Shown here: positions 8,880 to 18,519 of the stretch, piece by piece
Position numbering within the stretch: the stretch's first letter is position 1
Layout of the letters: every line of letters begins with the position of its first letter
Assembly: GCA_948805675.1 (NCBI GenBank)
Contig: CAQIBN010000005.1
Location: 52,493 to 116,492 of the forward strand
Reading direction: 5' to 3'
Source of the DNA: an uncultured Clostridia bacterium
Lineage (GTDB): Bacteria; Bacillota; Clostridia; TANB77; CAG-508
DNA length: 64,000 nt
The notes under the pieces: model-generated
The model's input: the letters and a program-made list of their open reading frames with translations, nothing else
Told to the model about the DNA's origin: nothing
Database searches by the model: none
Made by a program: the position numbers and the translations under genes

Positions 8880-9518
8880 TTACTCTGATAACAATCCTAA
8901 CTTCTCATACATCTTCAAAAATTCTGTCTCTAATTTTTCATTATTTATTAATTCATCTTTTTGATCCTTTATTACATATTCAAATTGTTCTAACCCTTTG
9001 TATTCTACTGCAACTCTTATCATATTTTTTACATCATTTGATAATTCATCCCAAAAATTATTACATATATAACAAACATCATATAAATCTCTTATTTTAT
9101 CTCTTCCAGAATAAGCATTAGCTTTCATTAAGCATATTTGATTTATTGTATATACATTTATTCCATTAATTACTGTAATCTCACTTTTATTAATATAATT
9201 TCTTCTATAAGACACTTCAATTTTTAAAGTTTTTTCTGTATCATCATAATTTATTAAAAATCTTTTTGTTGTATCTATATCTTTTGGAACTCTATATGTA
9301 TAATCATTTTTTGTACAAAAATCATCTACTATTTTACTAATTTTTCTTTTAGTTATTGCATCTAAATCTATATCTTCCGAAAACCTATCAAGATTATAGC
9401 AAGTTAATAGTGATGTTCCACCCTTTAATATAAAATCGTTGGTTGTTTTATTTAAATAATCCAGAAATTCTATTATTACTTTGTAATGTTTATCTCTCCA
9501 GTCATTATACCTTTTCAT
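8880..9518 (-). CDS. nucleotidyltransferase AbiEii/AbiGii toxin-family protein
   Basis: 212 residues. The N-terminal NTase core LKGGTSLLTCYNLDRFSEDID has the GG(T/S) and DxD signature of AbiEii-type toxins, which act by nucleotidyl transfer, typically on tRNA ends. The downstream segment CLMKANAYSGRDKIRDLYDV is also family-like. Its start overlaps the upstream 139-aa gene by 14 bases, the usual antitoxin-toxin arrangement. Ribosome binding site AAAGGAG lies inside the upstream gene. Codons RFS-E are read TCG GAA, an out-of-frame CGG that causes no shift. Confidence 0.82.
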   Translation of the reverse strand: MKRYNDWRDKHYKVIIEFLDYLNKTTNDFILKGGTSLLTCYNLDRFSEDIDLDAITKRKISKIVDDFCTKNDYTYRVPKDIDTTKRFLINYDDTEKTLKIEVSYRRNYINKSEITVINGINVYTINQICLMKANAYSGRDKIRDLYDVCYICNNFWDELSNDVKNMIRVAVEYKGLEQFEYVIKDQKDELINNEKLETEFLKMYEKLGLLSE

Positions 9519-9924
9519 TTACTAACGCTCCTTTCTTGTATCCAACCCATTTTCCTAGATACTCTTTTGTCATAAATTCATCAATCTGCTCCCAATAAGG
9601 TAAATTTACCATTAATAATACTTTTTCAAATACTTCTTTATCATATTTTGAGTTACATATAAAATCTTTATTCATCCCTTGGGCAACAGTAAAATTTTTT
9701 ATATATAATAAATCTAATAGTGCCCTTATATGATTTGCTACATTATATTTCTTTTTATGTTCTGGAATTTGCTTATTTTTTTCAATTCCATAATCTCCCC
9801 ATAGTGAATCGCTTGACTCCAAAATATTTAATTTTTCCCATTGTAGTGAACTGCAATGCCAATCTCCAGATGTCTCTAATTTACAAGGTAAATTTAATGC
9901 ATGAATTAGACTTATATACTTCAT
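9505..9924 (-). CDS. putative partner/antitoxin of the AbiEii-type toxin
   Basis: 139 residues beginning MKYISLIHALNLPCKLETSG, with a Trp-rich WHCSSLQWEKLNI and a C-terminal helical part. Family not recognised. The 14-base overlap with the downstream AbiEii-type gene and a shared GAGGTGA ribosome binding site argue for a two-gene toxin-antitoxin or abortive-infection operon. The antitoxin role is inferred from gene order only. Confidence 0.6.
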   Translation of the reverse strand: MKYISLIHALNLPCKLETSGDWHCSSLQWEKLNILESSDSLWGDYGIEKNKQIPEHKKKYNVANHIRALLDLLYIKNFTVAQGMNKDFICNSKYDKEVFEKVLLMVNLPYWEQIDEFMTKEYLGKWVGYKKGALVNEKV

Positions 9925-10192
9925 TTCACTCTCACCTCTTTCTCTTCTATCATTAAATATATTATATCATAGATTAAATATCTTTTATAGATTTTCTAGA
10001 ATTTGTATATTTATTTTGTTATTGTTTATTATAATATATCAGACCTTTTAATTGGACTATAGGCTACTTACCATTAAATATTCTATAACAAAATTTTGTG
10101 TTCAATTTATATACTTTTTAGATTTTTTCGATTTTATAAAATTATAACATTGAAATTTATTTATGGATATATTTTATTACAAAAAATTTTTT

Positions 10193-10483
10193 CTATTTAC
10201 TATTCTCCACTATCTGAGCAATATCTGAAATGTATTCACCAATAACAGGTATATTTAACCTCACAATCTTCTGTAGCAAATATATTAATACTGCTGAAAG
10301 AATAGTAACTCCTATTCCTATTCCTATTCCTTTAGAAATCCCTGCCATAAAATTTCTCCATATTAATTTTTTACTATTTCCTAACAATTCTACAAGTTCT
10401 AGCACATTATTTTTAGACAAAATATAATTAATTTTATCTAAATTCTCATTCAATTTTTCTATTTTTTTCTTTTTCCTTATCAT
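10193..10483 (-). CDS. DUF5665 family small membrane protein
   Basis: 96 residues from ATG 10483 (MIRKKKKIEKLNEN). A basic N-terminal coiled segment is followed by a Gly/Ile-rich stretch GISKGIGIGIGVTILSAVLI that forms the membrane segment. The pattern fits DUF5665 proteins of sporulating Firmicutes; function unknown. The ribosome binding site AAGGTGG sits in the stem of a hairpin (10485-10521). It is the last gene after the UPF0182 gene and may be co-transcribed with it. Confidence 0.7.
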   Translation of the reverse strand: MIRKKKKIEKLNENLDKINYILSKNNVLELVELLGNSKKLIWRNFMAGISKGIGIGIGVTILSAVLIYLLQKIVRLNIPVIGEYISDIAQIVENSK

Positions 10484-10484
10484 A

Positions 10485-10521
10485 AAAACCACCTTATTAT
10501 TCTTTATAATAGGGTGGTTTT
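10485..10521. promoter_or_regulatory. hairpin covering the DUF5665 ribosome binding site
   Basis: AAAACCACC pairs with GGTGGTTTT across 19 bases. In the minus-strand mRNA the stem includes the AAGGTGG Shine-Dalgarno of the downstream gene. Flanking T-runs mean it could also act as a terminator of the UPF0182 transcript. Confidence 0.5.
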
Positions 10522-10533
10522 ATTTTTAAAAAT

Positions 10534-13430
10534 CTATTCATTTTTTATATAATTATTGTTTATAACATTTGTATTTGTACTATTTCCATCTACTGTATTT
10601 TTCGTTTGATTTGCTATTTCATTTGCTTTTTCTTTTTCCTCTTTTTGTACAACTTCTAATTTAGTTATTAATTCTTGAAGCTTCTTCATATCTTTTCCCA
10701 TCATTTCCCAATCACTATTATCTGTAGAGGTTTGTAAGTTCTTATTTGCCTTTATAATTGCTGTTACTAAATCTTCTACACTATCTGTATTTTCTACTTC
10801 TATATCTACAGCATATTGTGATACTAAATTAGCAAGTGCTTCTTTTAAATTATTTCCTATTGCAACTTTATTTCCAGAAGCTACTACTATTTTCTTTAAT
10901 GTTGGAAGTGCATTTTCTTCATTTATGTATTGTTGGTATATTGGTTCTATATAAAGTAATGTATTATCAATTGGAACTATTATCATATTTTTTGTTATTT
11001 TTGTTCCATTTACATTTAAACTTTCAATTTCTTTTGATATTCTCTCATCTTGTTCTATTTGAGTATCTAATTGCAATGGTCCTAAAACATTGCTATCATC
11101 TGGAAATTTATATAAAGTCAATTTTGCATTTCCATTTTCATCATATGTTCCGAACTAAATATGAAATAACATTTTGTTTATCATATGGTGTATATGGTAA
11201 TACTAATCCTAGGCTAGACTTGTCATTATCTTTGGCTTTAAGCATTGTATAATAAGGTTTTATTTGTGTTCCTGTTTTTGTTAATACTTTTCCTGTATTA
11301 TGTGTTGCTATATCCCATACATCATCATTTCTATAAAGAATATCTGGTTGTACATTATGATACCTTTTTAATACTTCAGATTGAATATTATACAAATATT
11401 CTGGATATACAAAATGACTACTAATATCTTGTGGAATAGTTTCTTCTAAATCTTCAAATAAACTTGGATATATATTCCTATATGCCATAGCTATTGGGTC
11501 TGTTCTATCTGTTATATAAAATTTCATAGTTCCATTATAACTGTCAATTAGAACTTTTACAGAATTTCTAATATAATTTATTTCTGTTTTTGTAACACCA
11601 TTTTGACTAAGTATTGTTCTTTGTGAATATGGATAATAGTTTGAAGTTGTGTATGCATCTAATACCCAAATTAATCTGCCTTCACTATTTATTACCATAT
11701 ATGGGTTTTCATCATAAGCTAAATATGGCATTATTTTTTTAGCTCTATTTATTATATTTCTGTTTGTTAATATTTTACTTTCACTTGTTATATCACCTGA
11801 AAAAGCTAATTTGAAATTTCCTTCTTTTATTGAAAGTATTACTCTATCTAAGAAATTTAAATTTAATCCTGCATCACCATTATATTTATTTTCTTCAGTA
11901 ATATTTGAATCTAAATTTGGATAATCAAATTCCTTTTTACTGCTACTATTAGTAACAACTGTATCATTTGTTTCCAATCCAAAATATATTCTTGGTTCTG
12001 TTATTTTAATAGCTTCATTGGTATTTTCAAAACTTTTTTGAATATGTTCTAAATTACCATTTATATTTGCTTCAGATGCACTAGTAACAATTGTTCCATA
12101 TCCATGAGTATATTCATATGTTTTATTGTTATATGTTCCATTACTACTTACTATTTCTCTTGGTGAAATATATACTAACTTTTCTTTTCCATTTATATTA
12201 TATTTACCTATTCCTGCATCTCTATATGTGTAATACCCTTTACTTGTTTGAGAACCTTTTAAATCTTTAAGTACTATATCTTTACTTACAATTGCAACAT
12301 TATTTAATAGTTCTGAATTTGTCCCAATTTCTGCCTCAGTGATTGTCCCACTATTTTCTATATTTAGTTCATCTATATTTATTCCATATGCATTTTTTGT
12401 GTAATTTATATTTGCTTGTATATATTCTTTTTCTTTATCAAGTTCATTTGAATTAACAAAAATAATATCAAATCCTAACATCACAATAAATAATAATATT
12501 AAGTATAAAGGTACTATAGCTATAGATGTAATAACTTTTTTTGTTTTTCCAGCATTAAAAGCCCTAATTGCCATAAACACAGAAATTACAATTACTAAAC
12601 ACAAAATTCTATATCCCCATAATTTTATTGTAACATCTGTAAATCCTGCTCCAAACAAAGAAAATGTAGCCAAATCTTCTTTTATATTTAAGAATTTTTG
12701 TACACCTGCATCCCCGAGTTTTTACATAAACCATTCCTGCAATTAATATTGCAAGTATTCTAATATATTTTATTAATTGTTTTAAAATAGGACTTTTCTT
12801 TAAAGTTTGTCTATCAATCCCTTCAAAACAGAAATTAAAAGTAATTATATAATAAATTGCAGAATATACTGCTAAAATAACTACTGCTATTAATAAGTAC
12901 ATTATAACTAATTCTATAAATGGTTTTTGGAATATAAAATAACCTATATCATACCCAAATATAGGGTCTTGAATTCCAAATAATGTAGAATTAAAACATA
13001 ATAATAATTTTCCTAATATAACCTTTGATGTAATAGAACTAATTATAATACCTAATATAAAAGCAATAGATTTATTTGGTAATTTAGGCATTTGTTTATT
13101 TTCAGCTTTAAAGAAGTCTTTTAATGTATTTTTTATTTTGTTGGTTGTAAAATAAATCATACTATATATAACTAAAAAATTAGCAATTAATGTAATAGAT
13201 GTATATTTTATATTTTGCCAAAATATGTCTATATAAATTTCACCTATTTCTAAAGTTTCTAAATATGAACCTCTAAACAAGATATATGCTACAATAATAG
13301 CAATAATTCCTGCCATTAACACTATAATATTTCTTTTTTTCTTTTGTTTGTTTGATTTACTTTCTATTCTTTTTTTGTTTTTTTGCTCATCTACTTTTAC
13401 ATTATTATTTTTCTCTTCCAATATTATCAC
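10534..13430 (-). CDS. UPF0182 family large membrane protein, needs two +1 shifts at CGG
   Basis: About 964 residues once the C of two in-frame CGGs (complements of 12716 and 11152) is skipped: 238 + 521 + 205. The N-terminal third has the multiple membrane helices of UPF0182 (IIVLMAGIIAIIVAYILFRG and others). A long extracytoplasmic domain follows, with family features such as AMAYRNIYPSLFEDL and the C-terminal LYKFPDDSNVLGPLQLDTQI. The three pieces are consecutive and together match the usual family length. The start is a GTG at 13430 with GGAAGG just upstream; a TTG nine bases later is an alternative. Function of the family is unknown. Confidence 0.8.
11149..11152 (-). other. CGG +1 frame-change site 2 in the UPF0182 gene
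   Basis: In-frame GTT CGG A (11152-11150), zero-frame stop two codons later. The shift gives SYLVGTYDENGNAKL and continues into the conserved C-terminus. Confidence 0.8.
12713..12716 (-). other. CGG +1 frame-change site 1 in the UPF0182 gene
   Basis: In-frame ACT CGG G (12716-12714). The shift gives VYVKTGDAGVQKFLNIKED and joins the membrane region to the large domain. Confidence 0.8.
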
Positions 13431-13442
13431 TTACCTTCCTAT

Positions 13443-14348
13443 TTATATTAAAGCTTTAACAAAATCGTCACTATTAAATTTCTCCATATCATCTATTTGC
13501 TCTCCAACCCCTATAAACTTAACAGGTATCTTATTTTCAGATACAATTCCTATTACAGCTCCACCTTTAGCTGTACCATCTAGTTTAGTTAAAATAACGC
13601 CATTAATATCTACTGTTTCCTTAAATGCTTTTATTTGAGATATTGCATTTTGTCCTGTTGTTGCATCAAGAACCATTAATATCTCTTTTGAGGCATCTGG
13701 CAATTCTTTATCTATTACTTTTTTTATTTTTTCTAATTCATCCATTAAATATTTTTTATTATGTAGTCTACCTGCTGTATCACATATTAATACATCTGCA
13801 CCTTTTTCTTTAGTAATTTTTATAGCATCATATACAACAGATGCAGGGTCTGCTCCTTCATTTCTTTTTACAATGTCACAATTTGCTCTATTTGCCCAAA
13901 CCTCTAATTGTTCTACTGCCGCAGCTCTAAATGTGTCTGCTGCTGCAATTACTACTTTTTTTCCATCTTGTTTTAACCTATTGGCAATTTTTCCTATTGA
14001 AGTAGTTTTTCCAACACCGTTTACACCAACTACTAATATAACAGATGGAGATGTCTCTAAATTTATACCTTCATCTACGGTATCAAAAATTTTCTTTATC
14101 TCTTCTCTTAAAGCTTGTTTTACTCCTTCTTCATCTTCTATTTTTTCCCTTTTTATCCTATTTCTTAAATTGTTTATAATTTTTATAGATGTATCTACTC
14201 CTACATCTGACATTATTAAAACTTCTTCTAATTCTTCTAATAAATCTTCATCAACTTTTCTAAAATTACTAAAAACGTTGTTCATCTTTTCATTAAAAGA
14301 ATTTTTTGTTTTGCTTAAACCTTCTTTTAATTTATTAAAAAAACCCAT
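13443..14348 (-). CDS. ftsY: signal recognition particle receptor FtsY
   Basis: SRP-family GTPase that docks SRP-ribosome complexes at the membrane. About 301 residues from ATG 14348 (MGFFNKLKEGLSKTKN), chosen over the ATG six bases upstream because of spacing to GGAGG. NG domain: VVGVNGVGKTTSIGK (G1), DTFRAAAVEQL, DTAGRLHNK (G3), TKLDGTAKGG (G4/G5). No long acidic A domain, as usual in Firmicutes. It contains out-of-frame CGGs (AAC GGT, GCG GCA) that cause no shift. Confidence 0.95.
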   Translation of the reverse strand: MGFFNKLKEGLSKTKNSFNEKMNNVFSNFRKVDEDLLEELEEVLIMSDVGVDTSIKIINNLRNRIKREKIEDEEGVKQALREEIKKIFDTVDEGINLETSPSVILVVGVNGVGKTTSIGKIANRLKQDGKKVVIAAADTFRAAAVEQLEVWANRANCDIVKRNEGADPASVVYDAIKITKEKGADVLICDTAGRLHNKKYLMDELEKIKKVIDKELPDASKEILMVLDATTGQNAISQIKAFKETVDINGVILTKLDGTAKGGAVIGIVSENKIPVKFIGVGEQIDDMEKFNSDDFVKALI

Positions 14349-14465
14349 AATCATTTTCCTCCATTATTTACTATATAAATCTATTTACAAAATTTTATAC
14401 TTTCACTCTTTATTTAAAAATTATATTCTATTAAATCCACTTTAGTTAGTATAGCATAAAAAGGA

Positions 14466-14505
14466 AAAACTAGCAACTAGTTATTTCTAAACTAGTTGCT
14501 AGTTT
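14466..14505. terminator. strong bidirectional hairpin terminator
   Basis: A 17-bp perfect stem AAAACTAGCAACTAGTT / AACTAGTTGCTAGTTTT with a 6-base loop, in the 326-base gap between ftsY and the Fic-like gene. The rest of the gap shows no gene. Confidence 0.8.
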
Positions 14506-14674
14506 TAATATTGGTTTATACATTTTTATTACATATTCTTATAAAACTCTTAAAAATATTATTCATATTTTCATCTATCTTGTATAAACTGTATGAATGA
14601 AATCTTATAATTATATAAAAATCCTTATCTATAGACTAGGTAACATCAACATAACTAACTATAATAAATTTGCA

Positions 14675-16081
14675 TCATATCCACATAGCCAAAAACTTAT
14701 CTTCTATTTCTCTTGCATCATCTGGATTATTTACTAAATTTTTCATATATTCCTTTTCTATCTTAGAATTTTCTGCAATTAATAAATGAGCTTTGTTAAT
14801 TGTATTTATATATTCATCTTTTTCATCTTTATCGAAATATGAAACCATATCTCTATCTTGTAGCAAAATATTAGCTACTGCTTTACTTGTTCTTATATTT
14901 CCATCTATAAATGGATTTATTCTAACTAAACGATAACTAATCCTTGTAACTTCTTTAATAAAGCTTCTATTTTCTAAATTCTCTCCTTCTTTTAATAGTT
15001 TCTTTATTGAAAGACTTAAATTTTTCATTGCTTGTTCTATATCTTCATGTTTTACAAACCTTATTTCATAATTGTCTTTTTCTATACTTGTATCAATATT
15101 TCTATACCCAGTTTCTGGATTTACATATCTTTTATTATTTTCATACAAATTACTACTTATACCTTTATTTATTTGTTTAATTTGTGATTCAATTTTTGAT
15201 TTTGTTAATTCTTTAAAATTTGTAGATAATATTATTAATTGAGTTACTATATCATAATATATTTGTTTTATTTCATTAATTTGTTTATTTGGTGATTGTT
15301 TTTTTATTAATATTTCATATGTATCATTTGTCATAGAATTTACTAAATTGTTGAAAGTAACATATCTTCTACCTAATATTTGTAAATCTGTATCTTTAAT
15401 AGCATTTTTTATAATTTCATTTTTAAAATATCTATTTTCCATTATATTTTTTAATATATAATTTGATGTATTATTAATTTTTTCTTCACTCATACTAGAT
15501 GTTTCTCTTATAATTTGTTTATATTCTTCAATTAACATATTAATATCTTTTCTTTTTCCAAAACTCTTATCTAAAAAAGCTCCAAATTTATCTCTTCCAG
15601 ACAATGTTCTATCATTATGTATTAAATTTCTAATATATGGATTTATTATTTGTTCTAATATCTTTTCTTTTATATTATTATCATCACAACCTAATATGGT
15701 TTTAAAATTATCTTCAAAAGGTTCTTCAATTTGTATATCAAATTTTTCAAAATCTTTATCATAACTTTTATTAAATTTTAATTTCATAAATGGCCCAATA
15801 ATTTCATCTTTTGTTAGAACAGATAATACTAATTCTTCTTGTAATTCTTGCATATTACTTAAAAATGTCATTATAATATTTCTAATTTTTACAATATCAG
15901 TATTGTTTTCCTCTTTTTTTATACAACCATTCCTATCAGCTATACTACATCTACATTCATTTAAAATAATTGATATTATCTTTTGAATATCTCTATCAGG
16001 ACTATTAAAAATTTGCTCTTTATCTAAACCTGTTCCATTCTTTAGTAATTCTAAAATATCATTAGCAGTATTTCTAATCAT
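14675..16081 (-). CDS. Fic-domain-like protein with a degenerate active site
   Basis: 468 residues. The C-terminal third has the Fic fold: ISYRLVRINPFIDGNIRTSK occupies the place of the catalytic HPFxxGNGR loop, but the His is Asn and the second Gly is Ile. The family's AMP-transfer base is therefore missing and ordinary AMPylation is unlikely. The N-terminal 300 residues are helical, with a CRCSIADRNGC segment, and not recognised. The ATG (16081) follows the rdgB stop, reached only after the +1 shift, by a single base. Its AAAGGAG ribosome binding site lies in the rdgB shifted frame, so the two are translationally coupled. Confidence 0.65.
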   Translation of the reverse strand: MIRNTANDILELLKNGTGLDKEQIFNSPDRDIQKIISIILNECRCSIADRNGCIKKEENNTDIVKIRNIIMTFLSNMQELQEELVLSVLTKDEIIGPFMKLKFNKSYDKDFEKFDIQIEEPFEDNFKTILGCDDNNIKEKILEQIINPYIRNLIHNDRTLSGRDKFGAFLDKSFGKRKDINMLIEEYKQIIRETSSMSEEKINNTSNYILKNIMENRYFKNEIIKNAIKDTDLQILGRRYVTFNNLVNSMTNDTYEILIKKQSPNKQINEIKQIYYDIVTQLIILSTNFKELTKSKIESQIKQINKGISSNLYENNKRYVNPETGYRNIDTSIEKDNYEIRFVKHEDIEQAMKNLSLSIKKLLKEGENLENRSFIKEVTRISYRLVRINPFIDGNIRTSKAVANILLQDRDMVSYFDKDEKDEYINTINKAHLLIAENSKIEKEYMKNLVNNPDDAREIEDKFLAMWI

Positions 16082-16082
16082 A

Positions 16083-16692
16083 TTATTTTTTCTCCTTTAT
16101 CTTTTGTATCATTTGCATTAAAGCCTTTTCTCTATGTGTTTCTCCGTAATTCTTTTGGTGATAATTCATTTAAAGTTTTATTAAAACCTTGTGGTATAAA
16201 TATAGGTCCATATGTTAGTTTACCCAGTTCTGTTGGCTTTTTTGGTATTTTCCCAATTGTTTCTCCTTTACATATTATTTTTTCATTATTTGGTAAAATT
16301 ACTGTTAATATACAAACAAACTTAGCTGTTCTATTTGGTTCTTCTATTTTTTTCATTTCATTTAATATTTTGTTTATTTTATCTAGCTGATTAGAATTTT
16401 CACCAGCATATCTTGCACTATATATTCCAGGTCTTCCATCTAAAGCATCTATACATAATCCTGAATCATCTGTCATTATAATTTCATTAATATTATTTCT
16501 ATTACAATATTTTTTTATTGCTAATGCTTTTATTAAAGAATTTTCTTCAAAACTTCTTCCATTTTCTTCTATATGCTCGTGAAAATTGATATCTTTTAAA
16601 GAAATTATTTGTATATTAGATTTTTTATAGTGTAAAAATTCTTTTACTTGCTCTATTTTTCCTGCATTTTGTGTTCCATATATTATTTTCAT
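16083..16692 (-). CDS. rdgB: XTP/dITP diphosphatase, needs one +1 shift at CGG
   Basis: House-cleaning nucleotide pyrophosphatase (HAM1/RdgB) that removes dITP and XTP. It starts MKIIYGTQNAGKIEQVKEFL (family (S/T)xNxxK motif), then DDSGLCIDALDGRPGIYSAR with the catalytic acidic residues. Zero frame: 182 residues, then TTA CGG A (16146-16144) and a stop after three more codons. Skipping the C adds GETHREKALMQMIQKIKEKK for 202 residues, restoring the conserved HR of the C-terminal (S)HRxKA motif. The gene then ends one base before the next start codon. AAGGAGG upstream. Confidence 0.88.
16143..16146 (-). other. CGG +1 frame-change site in rdgB
   Basis: In-frame TTA CGG A (16146-16144). The shift restores ELGETHREKA and ends the gene at 16083, adjacent to the next ATG. 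Confidence 0.83.
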
Positions 16693-16773
16693 CTGTACTT
16701 CCTCCTTGTATAAATATTATCTTGTAGAAACTTATTTTATAATTTTAAGCCATATTATACAAAAACATTTAAC

Positions 16774-17892
16774 TTACTTATTATTTAATATATTTATAAA
16801 CCATTTTCCTGCATCTGATAATTCTTCATTAATCCAGTTGTTTGATTTGTCTGTACTATTTTTTAATAAAGCCGTAGATTCATTTTTATTAGATAAATTC
16901 CAATATACATAACTAATATCATTTAAATTTAATAAATCAATCCATTTATTTGCTTCATCTATATTTATAGTTCCTGTACCACTTGATTCTGAAATCCCAA
17001 ATTCAGATACAAAAATTGGTAAATCATTTTTTATAGCATTTAATAATTCATTTCTTAATTCTTGTTTATGTGTTGATGCATAAAAATGTAATGTGTACAT
17101 TATATTCTTATTTGCTATTAAAGGGTCTTGTGCCACATCATTTATTTTCTGGCAAAATTGTGGTGTACCACATAAAATTATTGCATCTTCATTAATTCCA
17201 TGTATAAGATTAATCATATCTTCTGCATATGGTTTTATATCATTTTTCCATGTAACATTTCCATTTGGTTCATTACATATTTCATAAATTATATTTATAT
17301 TATTTTTATACTTATTTACAATATAACTAAAAAAATTCTTTGCTTTTTCTTTATTTTGATTAGGATTATTGTCATTTAATATATGCCAATCTACTATAAC
17401 ATACATTCCTAAATCTGTAGCATAATCTATTCCATCTTCTATTATCTTGTTTTGACTTTGGTTATATGACTCACTATATATAGCAAGTCTAATTAAATTT
17501 ATATTCCATTCATCTTTCATAAATTTAAAGGCTTCTTTATTTATATATTGTGGAAACCATTGTATTCCATGTGTGCTTATACCTTTTAACTGAACTATAT
17601 CTCCATTTTCATCTACTAATTTAGAGCCTTCTACTCTTAACTTTCCATATTTCTGAACTGGTGTTTGTGGTTTATTTTGTATTTCATTTTCTTTTTGATT
17701 TATTTTATTATTATCTATATTTGTATTGGAATTACTATTTATATTATTATTTTCTGAACTTTTAATCTCTATTTCATCATTTTTGACAATATTGTTATTA
17801 TTTTGTTTAATTTTTATAAAAAAAATGTATGAAAATGTAATTAACAATATTAATATAATTATACTTATTAGTATTATTCTCTTGTTTTTCAT
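16774..17892 (-). CDS. GH5 family glycoside hydrolase (cellulase-like), membrane-anchored
   Basis: 372 residues: an N-terminal signal anchor (residues 5-27), an Asn-rich linker, then a GH5 barrel. Markers are the start of the barrel at LKGISTHGIQWFPQYIN, the acid/base Glu in YEICNEPNG, an internal LHFYAS, the nucleophile Glu in FVSEFGISES, and SYVYWNLSNK near the end. Likely hydrolyses beta-1,4-glucans outside the cell. Start ATG 17892 with AGAAGGGG. Monocistronic by spacing. Confidence 0.88.
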   Translation of the reverse strand: MKNKRIILISIIILILLITFSYIFFIKIKQNNNNIVKNDEIEIKSSENNNINSNSNTNIDNNKINQKENEIQNKPQTPVQKYGKLRVEGSKLVDENGDIVQLKGISTHGIQWFPQYINKEAFKFMKDEWNINLIRLAIYSESYNQSQNKIIEDGIDYATDLGMYVIVDWHILNDNNPNQNKEKAKNFFSYIVNKYKNNINIIYEICNEPNGNVTWKNDIKPYAEDMINLIHGINEDAIILCGTPQFCQKINDVAQDPLIANKNIMYTLHFYASTHKQELRNELLNAIKNDLPIFVSEFGISESSGTGTINIDEANKWIDLLNLNDISYVYWNLSNKNESTALLKNSTDKSNNWINEELSDAGKWFINILNNK

Positions 17893-18003
17893 TTGCTTTC
17901 CCCTTCTTTTTTTATAATTATATATTATAATATATAAAAATACAAATAAAAAATTAATTTTATTTTTTATATAATTACTATTTAAGTATGTTTATAACAT
18001 TAA

Positions 18004-18033
18004 AGCAAGATAAAACCTTAATTTTATCTTGCT
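18004..18033. terminator. hairpin terminator after trxA
   Basis: AGCAAGATAAAA pairs with TTTTATCTTGCT (18022-18033) with a 6-base loop and T-rich flanks. Confidence 0.75.
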
Positions 18034-18044
18034 CTTTAATTAAC

Positions 18045-18356
18045 TTATTTTAATAATTTTGTAATATTTTCTTTTTCTTGCACACCAACTGTCATATCTG
18101 ATACTTTTCCATTTTTAAATACTAAGAATGTTGGTATACTCATTACACCAAATCTCACAGCTAATTCTTGTTCTTCATCAATATTTATTTTGCATACTTT
18201 TACATTTTCACCCATATCATTTGCAATTTCTTCTACTGTTTGGGACATCATTTTACATGGCATACACCAACTTGCCCAAAAATCAACTAATACTGGCTTA
18301 TCTGATTTTATAACTTCCTCTTCAAAATTACTACTTGTTATTTTTAAAACACTCAT
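18045..18356 (-). CDS. trxA: thioredoxin
   Basis: 103-residue thioredoxin with DFWASWCMPCKMM, a WCMPC variant of the usual WCGPC active site, and the cis-Pro in MSIPTFLVF. Reduces protein disulfides in the cytoplasm using electrons from TrxB. It lies just downstream of trxB on the same strand (about 160 bases), so the two probably form a thioredoxin system. Ribosome binding site AAGG before the ATG at 18356. Confidence 0.93.
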   Translation of the reverse strand: MSVLKITSSNFEEEVIKSDKPVLVDFWASWCMPCKMMSQTVEEIANDMGENVKVCKINIDEEQELAVRFGVMSIPTFLVFKNGKVSDMTVGVQEKENITKLLK

Positions 18357-18519
18357 TATTTATACCTTATATAATTAATAAAAATTATATTTACCTTTCT
18401 CCATTATTTTTTAGTTTGGTATAATGGAACCTTTTTTATAAAATTATTCATTTTATTACAAACTATTCTTTCATATTAATATAAAATTAATCTGCTTTAT
18501 TTTACATATCTGTTTTTAT

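Noticed and set aside
10836..11252. Long plus-strand ORFs opposite real genes (for example here, 13873-14445 and 59837-60253)
   Set aside because: They are antisense shadows of conserved minus-strand genes, with no ribosome binding site or recognisable domain.
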